This document shows, in pieces, positions 58,429 to 64,000 of a DNA stretch of 64,000 bases. The DNA is from Adenanthera pavonina (taxonomy: Eukaryota > Streptophyta > Magnoliopsida > Fabales > Fabaceae). The notes beneath the pieces were generated by a model. That model saw nothing but the letters and a program-made list of their open reading frames with translations, did not search any database and was not told where the DNA came from. The DNA lies in the NCBI GenBank assembly GCA_026686845.1, contig JAIVEN010000028.1, forward strand, positions 9,563,001 through 9,627,000, written 5' to 3'. The translations under genes were made by a program, and so were the position numbers. Position 1 is the stretch's first letter. The number at the start of each line of letters is the position of its first letter.

Positions 58429-59320
58429 TGTAATGGCCCTCAGTATACTATGCTAGACTTAGTCTCGAGCTAATAGGAAGTATACTTGATGATGTGTGCA
58501 AGACCAGAGGAACTAGGACAGAGGAATAGCAAAGTAAAGGTAGAAGCACTCCACGCTGCGGTGATGAATAGTGGCACCATGGCAAACGATCTGTAACTTT
58601 GAAAATTTTTCAGATAGTAAAGTCTCATGCCATGGTGAACTTACCCCCCACCGCGGTGCCAGACTCCGAATTTTGATAAATTGGAAACATTGTAGGAGGC
58701 TGAGCAAGGAAAAAATAGAGGAGAGAAGAGGTAGCTACATTAGGACTTTGGAGGTCCGACATTTGGAGGTGATTTATGGCCTATAGAAGCTTGATTAATT
58801 ATCGATAAGTGATCATTGCTCCTCCCTCTCCATCTTTCTTCGGTTTTGAGATAGAGTTTTCGGGTATATCCGTTGGGTTTTTGGTTTTAGCTGAAATCTA
58901 TTGATTAAAATAAATGTAAAGGGATCAATGAGGTGTTATTTAGTTGTAATGATGCTTGGGTATGAGTTTTAAAGGGAGTATGTGTGATTTATGCCTAACC
59001 CTAAGTTGGAGATTGTAGAGGGAGCATGACATCTAAAATTGATAGGATGGGTTATGATTTGAATGGTTATTTGGAATTCAATGATGCATGAAAATAGTAC
59101 TGGAATCTTGTGTTAAGCATAAATGGTTGAATTGTGGTTTTTTGGATAATTATGCTATATGTTAATTAAAGATATTATGATATTGTAGTGGTTATTTGGT
59201 TGACTAGAGGTGTGCAAGTCATGGTTGGCAATCCAAGAAGCTCGTGGAATCCGTGTGTATGTGATATTGACAATTTAACTTAACCGAGTATTTGTGTTTG
59301 TATTGTATGTATTATATGTC
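58429..59320 (+). mobile_element. Family B LTR, 5' part, nested
   Basis: Begins exactly at the family terminus (TGTAATGGCCCTC for TGTAACAACCCTC) and then follows the LTR at 8263: 'gtacttgatgatgtg', 'ccaccgcggtgcc' (58648), 'gataagtgatcattgctcctccc' and 'ggagctc/ggaattcaatgatgcatg'. It stops at 59320 at the family A LTR. It is inserted in the minus-strand family B LTR; left flank gcata (58424-58428). Confidence 0.85.
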
Positions 59321-59872
59321 TGATACCTCATACTTTGGCCTATTTTCTATGTATTAGACTACATTTAAGTCCATAAATACTTGATTAGAGACTTGATTAT
59401 ATAAAAAAAAATTAAACCAATTTTTTTTCATTTTTGGGTACTATTCCTTTGGTTAATCTTATTTTACCCGATGAACTTTAAAAATTTTTAACTAAATCAA
59501 GAGAATTCGTATTGAGGTGATTCAAGTCTCCAAAAATATATTAAAAGATTTTATACATGGAGAAAAATATTGAATAGGACACATACTTGACCAATTTGTA
59601 CTGTAAATTCGTATAAACTTCACTATAGTAATGGTCAATTTTTAAAATTCCTGATTCTGACCATAATTTTGGAAATTCACCATAATTCAAACAAAACTCC
59701 AAATTGAGTGATCTTGGTGTCTATGAAAAGCCATTCATGTCTAGTTTACAACCACATCAAGTGATTATAATTAAACTACAAAAATTCTGAACAGTGCATG
59801 AAATTCTCAATAGTGTCACAATGGTCATTTTCATCCTACAACTTGAAAAAATACACCTTAATATTTACATAC
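59321..59872 (-). mobile_element. Family A LTR, 3' part, nested
   Basis: Begins TGATACCTCATAC (compare TGTAACACCTCTA at 2765) and follows that copy: 'ggcctattttctatgtattagac', 'gtgattcaagtctccaaaaata', 'ttgaccaatttgtactgtaaatt'. Ends where Copia 2 starts at 59873. Left flank atgtc (59316-59320). Confidence 0.88.
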
Positions 59873-61465
59873 TGTTGAATCAAGTGTTTTGATGATTCCA
59901 AACTAACTAGAGCTTGGAAAGAAGATATCAAAGATGTACAAAAGATCTCAAGTAGAGAAATCCAAGTAAAATTAACATAAGATTAGATATAAGATTTCCT
60001 ACTATATTCAAAATGAGTAAAAGACTTTGATCTTGCAAAAGAATGTTTTAAAAAAATGTGTTTTTATGATAATCCATGAAGTATTTGAAAAATACACACA
60101 AACAGATGAACTTTGAAGTGTTAAAATTGATTTGTTGCTTTGGAAATTTGAACTTTGGTATCTGAAATTCGAACTTTAGAGTGAAAATATGTTAATCAGA
60201 AAAGAAGTCCCTTTGACAGACAAATTTCATCTTTGAAAATTCGAATTTCAGGTAAAACACAAATTATGGAAAATGAAAAAAATCCATCTGAAGATATATC
60301 GAAGTTCATCTAAAAATAAAGTTTAAAAAGAGTTCTAAGTTAACCGTCTGAAAGACGAACTTTGACTTTGAAAATTCAAACTTTGGAAAGACAGCTTGCA
60401 AGTCTGTTATGATTATCTTTTAACATATGAATTTTAGTATTCAGAAATTTGAACTTTGAATTAAGTCTGATAAGAGATCTCTCTAACAGAAAAACTTTGG
60501 CACTTGAAAATTCAAATTTTGAAAAGAAGAACTATTGTACCATATTAAGCTGCCCACTGACAGATGAATTTTGGGCACCAATATTCAAACTTTGAAGGCA
60601 CTGTAGTAATATGGAACAACTATTCACACTTACCAGAAGTACTTTAAACATGAAAATCCATTTGTTCGAACATAGAAACATTCTCCAAAGATGAAAATTC
60701 GAACTTTGCTTTAGAACAGACGAACTTCAAGGTTCAACGTTAAAGACTTTAGGTTTAAGTCTCTACGAAATTCATCTATTGACACACCAAAATTCGACCT
60801 TTGAATGTCAGACGTATTAAATACGGTTGGTGAACAGATAGTTTTTCAGAGTAACCATTGAGTAATGCCTCTAACAGCTAGAACTTGTCTCTAACATATA
60901 GTTAAGACATAAATCTATAAATAGAACTTCATTTGAAGATGTGGGTAATGATTTTACACTGTATATACTGAAACTCTGCTAAATTCTTGAATCAAAGTCT
61001 TCTGCTCTCACATACTTCATATCTTATACTTTAACTTTCATATATACTCTAAATTAGAGAGTTCAATTACTGTAACCAATCTTATCTTCATCTGGAAGAA
61101 AGATTTTCTTGTGAGAGGTTTTCACAAGGGATTTGGGAAGCACTAAGCTAGAGTGCAAAGAGTGAGATTGTAAGCTCTTAAAATAGAGCATCAAGTTATA
61201 CTGAGGCATTGCAAGAAGTGCACCGAATTCTTGCAAGATAGTAAAAAATCTCAAGTGGTAACTTGAGGACTGGACATAGGTCAAGAGAAATAGACCAAAC
61301 CAGGATAAATATATATGTCTTCTCTTCCCCTATCTTGTTCTCACTTGGTTATATTTTTATGCTCTATTTTTGCTGTCACTCTTGCTCTCATCTCTTTCTT
61401 AACTTTTACAGAAAATTTTAATCTTCCTAATCTACCCCCATCTTGGGAAGCCAGCTTATCTAACA
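59873..61465 (+). repeat. Copia 2 5' LTR (1593 bp)
   Basis: Starts TGTTGAATCAAG, ends CTTATCTAACA. U3 (about 60110-60810) is packed with gaaattcgaac/aaattcaaac-like and gacgaacttt-like motifs, some diverged. TATA-like tataaatag at 60916-60924, then 'aacttcatttgaagatgtgggtaatg', shared in part with Copia 1 (catttaagttgttgggtaatg). The end is fixed by the primer site. Confidence 0.92.
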
Positions 61466-61467
61466 AA

Positions 61468-61483
61468 TGGTATCAGAGCCTAG
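61468..61483 (+). promoter_or_regulatory. Primer-binding site of Copia 2
   Basis: tggtatcagagcctag, an exact tRNA-iMet type site, two bases after the LTR. Confidence 0.92.
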
Positions 61484-61520
61484 ACTCCCAAATAAAGGAT
61501 CTAATAATATGGGAAATTCA

Positions 61521-63330
61521 ATGGCTGGCTTTAGAGAAAGCATTCTACCTATGGGAAATAACACAAATAGACCACCTAGCTTCAGTGGAGAACACTATGG
61601 ATACTGGAAGATGAGAATGCAAATCTATCTCCAGTCCATTGATCTGGATATCTGGTTTGTCATCCCAAAGAGAGACTTTATCCTAATGAAGCTGCAGGAT
61701 GATGGGAAATACAAGGAGAAGCCAGAAGACGAATGGAATAAGGAAGATAAGAGAAGAGTCCTGCTAAACTTTAAGGCAAAACACTGTCTGGTTGATGCAT
61801 TAAACCAAGACGAATTCTATAGACTATCACAATGTTCCATAACTAAGGGTATATGGGACACTTTAGAAATCGCCCATGAAGGAACCACTGGAGTAAGGGA
61901 AAACAAATTGAACTCCTGCATTGGTGAGTATGAAAGCTTCAGAATGGTGGAAGGTAAAAGTATCAAAAAGCTACAAAAGAGATTCACCCTCATTGTGAAT
62001 CAATTAAAGAGCCAAGGAGTACACTTAGCCAGAGAAAGTCAGAAAAATCATTAGAGCTCTCCCTCTGGATTGGCAACCAAAAGTAACAGTAATAGAGGAA
62101 GCCAGAAGAGAGTCAATGGCCTTTATTGCAGCACTCTTCAGTAGCTTTGAAGAGTATGAGGGAAAGATAAAGGTTCTTAAGGAAGTAGGTCAAGATAGAA
62201 AAAAGAAAGGCCTTGCTTTGAAAGCTGCAGAAGAGAAAGAAGAAGAATCTAATGATGGTGATAAATTAGATGAAAAGACTTAGGCTATGATGGTTAGAAA
62301 ATCTGGAAGATTCTATAACAAGAAAAGAAATAAAATATTCTTTAAAAAAGGAGTAGCTGGAGACAATAAGAAAGAAGGAAAAGAGCCTGTCATATGCTAT
62401 GAATGCAAAAAGCAAGGGTATATCAAATGGCATTGTCCACAATTCCTAAAGAAGCAAGAGAAGGAAAAGAAGCTGCTGACTAAGGTAAGAAGAAGAGGTC
62501 ATACATCTCATCAATCTGGGGCAACAACTCAGATGAAGAAGATGATGATGAAGATGAAATTACCAATATCTGCTTGATGGCTCTTGTATATGAAGAAACT
62601 ACAATCTCATCTAACAGTGATCATGAAGATAAGGTATATGAATCTGAAACTTCTTATTCTGAATTACTTGATGCATATCATAATCTGCATGATGAGTTCA
62701 TTAAGACTGCTAAAGAACTAAAATAGGCTAAGAAAAAGATTAGCAAGTTAGAATCAAAATGCAATATCTCATATACTACATCTTTGCACAAAGATGAATC
62801 TACTTGCTGTACCTCATATATTAAATTAAAGCAAACTAACGATTATCTATTGAAAAGCATGGCTAAACTTACTAAGGGCAAATATATGTTGTATGCTTTA
62901 ATGAGAAGTCAGAGAATCACACAAGGAAAAGCTAGACTTGGCTATGACCCTTGTGCAGTCAAAGAAAAGATTAAAAAGAAAAATCAAAACCTGTATATGA
63001 GGTATTTTGTGCTTGCTGATAGACATGAAAAGAAAAATCATACTTCAAAACGCATTGAATCCTATGTCCAATCAAAATATGTGAAACAAAAGTATTATCT
63101 GCATTGTTTTCTTCCTGCATCACAATCTAGCAGTCCCTTTACCACTTGTCACTTCTGTAATAAGAAGGACACATTTTCAGTTCATGTTTATTGAAGAAAA
63201 ATGGACTTGACAGAAAGGTAGAATGGGTTCCCAATAGTACATTTGTATCTAGGGAAAATGCCACTAACAGAAAAGGACCCAATCAAATTTGGATACCTAA
63301 AAAGAAACTCTGAACCTTGTTTTGCAGATT
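61521..63330 (+). pseudogene. Copia 2 gag (Sirevirus type), broken
   Basis: The ATG at 61521 (MAGFRES) matches the start of Copia 1 gag; the frame is open from 61467 to 62054 with RPPSFSGEHYGYWKMRMQIYL, LNFKAKHCLVDALNQDEFYRLSQC and GTTGVRENKLNSCIGEYESF. A frameshift near 62030 leads to VRKIIRALPLDWQPKV. After a TAG near 62281, 62287-62577 has a zinc knuckle at 62395-62436, CYECKKQGYIKWHC, with Tyr at the His position. 62784-63194 contains the coiled-coil part and YDPCAVKEKIKKKN. Fewer breaks than Copia 1, but still not one frame. Confidence 0.87.
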
Positions 63331-63339
63331 TGTCTTAAA

Positions 63340-64000
63340 GCAAGAAAAGCAACAAATGGTATATAGACAGTGCTTGCTCAAGCCATATGACTGGTGATAA
63401 GGAGGAGTTCATCACCCTTAGAGACAAGAAAGGAGGAAAGGTGACCTTTGGAGGTGACCAATATGGTAAAATAGTTGGTATTGGTATTATGGGAAAGAAT
63501 CCTGAAACATCTATAGAAGAGGTGCTGTTTGTATTTGGCCTCAACCACAACCTACTAAGTATGAGTCAAACATATGATAAAGGGAACTGGGTACTATTTG
63601 ACTCAAAGTTCTATCTGGTCATTCGAAAAAGTGATCACAAATTAATCCTCAAGGCTCAAAGGGATGGTAACTGCTATACTATTGATCTTGATGAACTTCC
63701 TTCCTTAGATTCTATCTGTTTAATTAGTCAAGACAATGATAGTTGATTGTAGCATAGAAGATTGGTACATGTTAACATGAACCAACTATCAAAACTGATT
63801 AAGAATGAGTTAGTCACCGTCTTACCAAAAATCTCTTTTGAAAGAGACAAAGAATGTGATGCATGCCTCAGAGGAAAACAAACTAAATCATCTTTCAAAT
63901 CTAAAAATGTAGTCACCACATCTAGACCACTGCAACTATTGCATATGGATCTGATAGGTCCATCTAGAGTAAAAATCCTTAGTGGAAACCTATAGGTCCA
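63340..64000 (+). pseudogene. Copia 2 protease and integrase start, truncated by the window
   Basis: NKWYIDSACSSHMTGDKEEF at 63351-63410 is the Copia retropepsin active site (DSA) with its usual context. 63387-63746 continues GGKVTFGGDQYGKIVGIG, EEVLFVFGLNHNLLSMSQ and NWVLFDSKFYLVI. Two stops follow (TGA and TAG near 63744-63752) where Copia 1 has WLW; both fit Trp codons changed by G-to-A. Then HRRLVHVNMNQLSKLIKNELV, ECDACLRGKQTKS and LLHMDLIGPSR, the GAG-pre-integrase zinc region (H, H, C, C all present) and the first catalytic Asp of integrase. A TAG follows near 63993. The rest is outside the window. Confidence 0.9.

Larger units (their letters stand above)
59873..64000 (+). mobile_element. 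Copia 2: Sirevirus-like element, left part
   Basis: 5' LTR 59873-61465, PBS at 61468, gag, protease and the start of integrase; it runs off the window. Very similar in gag and pol to Copia 1 but with a different palindrome motif in the LTR. Its LTR matches the solo LTR at 15271-17127 (opposite orientation). The insertion point is in the family A LTR; left flank catac (59868-59872). Confidence 0.9.

Overview
This window is nuclear DNA of a flowering plant, probably a eudicot (inference). It is AT-rich, gene-poor and built almost entirely of decayed LTR retrotransposons, solo LTRs and retrotransposons nested in one another, as in pericentromeric or other heterochromatic plant DNA. The only host-type gene is a broken tandem pair of major-latex-protein-like (MLP, Bet v 1 superfamily) units on the minus strand at 28106-29304. 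No bacterial operon, CRISPR array, rRNA or convincing tRNA gene was seen.

Layout. (1) 895-11652: a Ty3/Gypsy element of Tekay/Del type (gypsy 1). It keeps a stub of its 5' LTR, an initiator-Met primer-binding site, gag, protease, RT, RNase H, integrase, a chromodomain-like tail, a polypurine tract and a 3.4-kb 3' LTR. A solo LTR of a second family (family A) is inserted in its pol gene at 2765-5236, and another family A LTR cuts its 5' LTR at 1-894. (2) 11653-23889: remnants of another Gypsy pol and LTR, a solo LTR of the gypsy 1 family (family B, 14818-19447) that holds a solo Copia LTR (15271-17127, perfect target duplication), a family B fragment, and unclassified AT-rich DNA. (3) 23895-26498: a family B solo LTR on the minus strand with a perfect 5-bp target duplication. 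(4) 28106-29414: the MLP pair and a TATA box, bordered directly by transposon sequence. (5) 29418-49440: a second Gypsy element (gypsy 2). Its RT is split first by a family A solo LTR (31975-34827) and again by a whole 11.8-kb Sirevirus-like Copia element (35238-47064) with two LTRs, gag, pol and an env-like third ORF. (6) 49441-59872: a long-LTR remnant of a third family (C), then three more family B LTRs and a family A LTR. (7) 59873-64000: the left part of a second Sirevirus-like Copia element, which runs off the window.

How it fits together. The junctions give an insertion order. Gypsy 1 and gypsy 2 came first, and family A and B LTRs and the Copia elements landed in them later. At the right edge four insertions are stacked (B minus, B plus, A minus, Copia), and each predicts a short target duplication beyond the window. 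Most family A and B copies are solo LTRs, so LTR-LTR recombination has removed most internal regions. Coding regions carry frameshifts and nonsense codons; many of the latter are explained by C-to-T or G-to-A changes, as expected from methylated, silenced DNA. The most unusual feature is in the Copia elements: their U3 regions hold dense short palindrome arrays, with a different motif in each subfamily, and in one element the same motif recurs in the spacer before the env-like ORF.

All identities rest on reading the sequence and its translations. No database search or alignment program was run.
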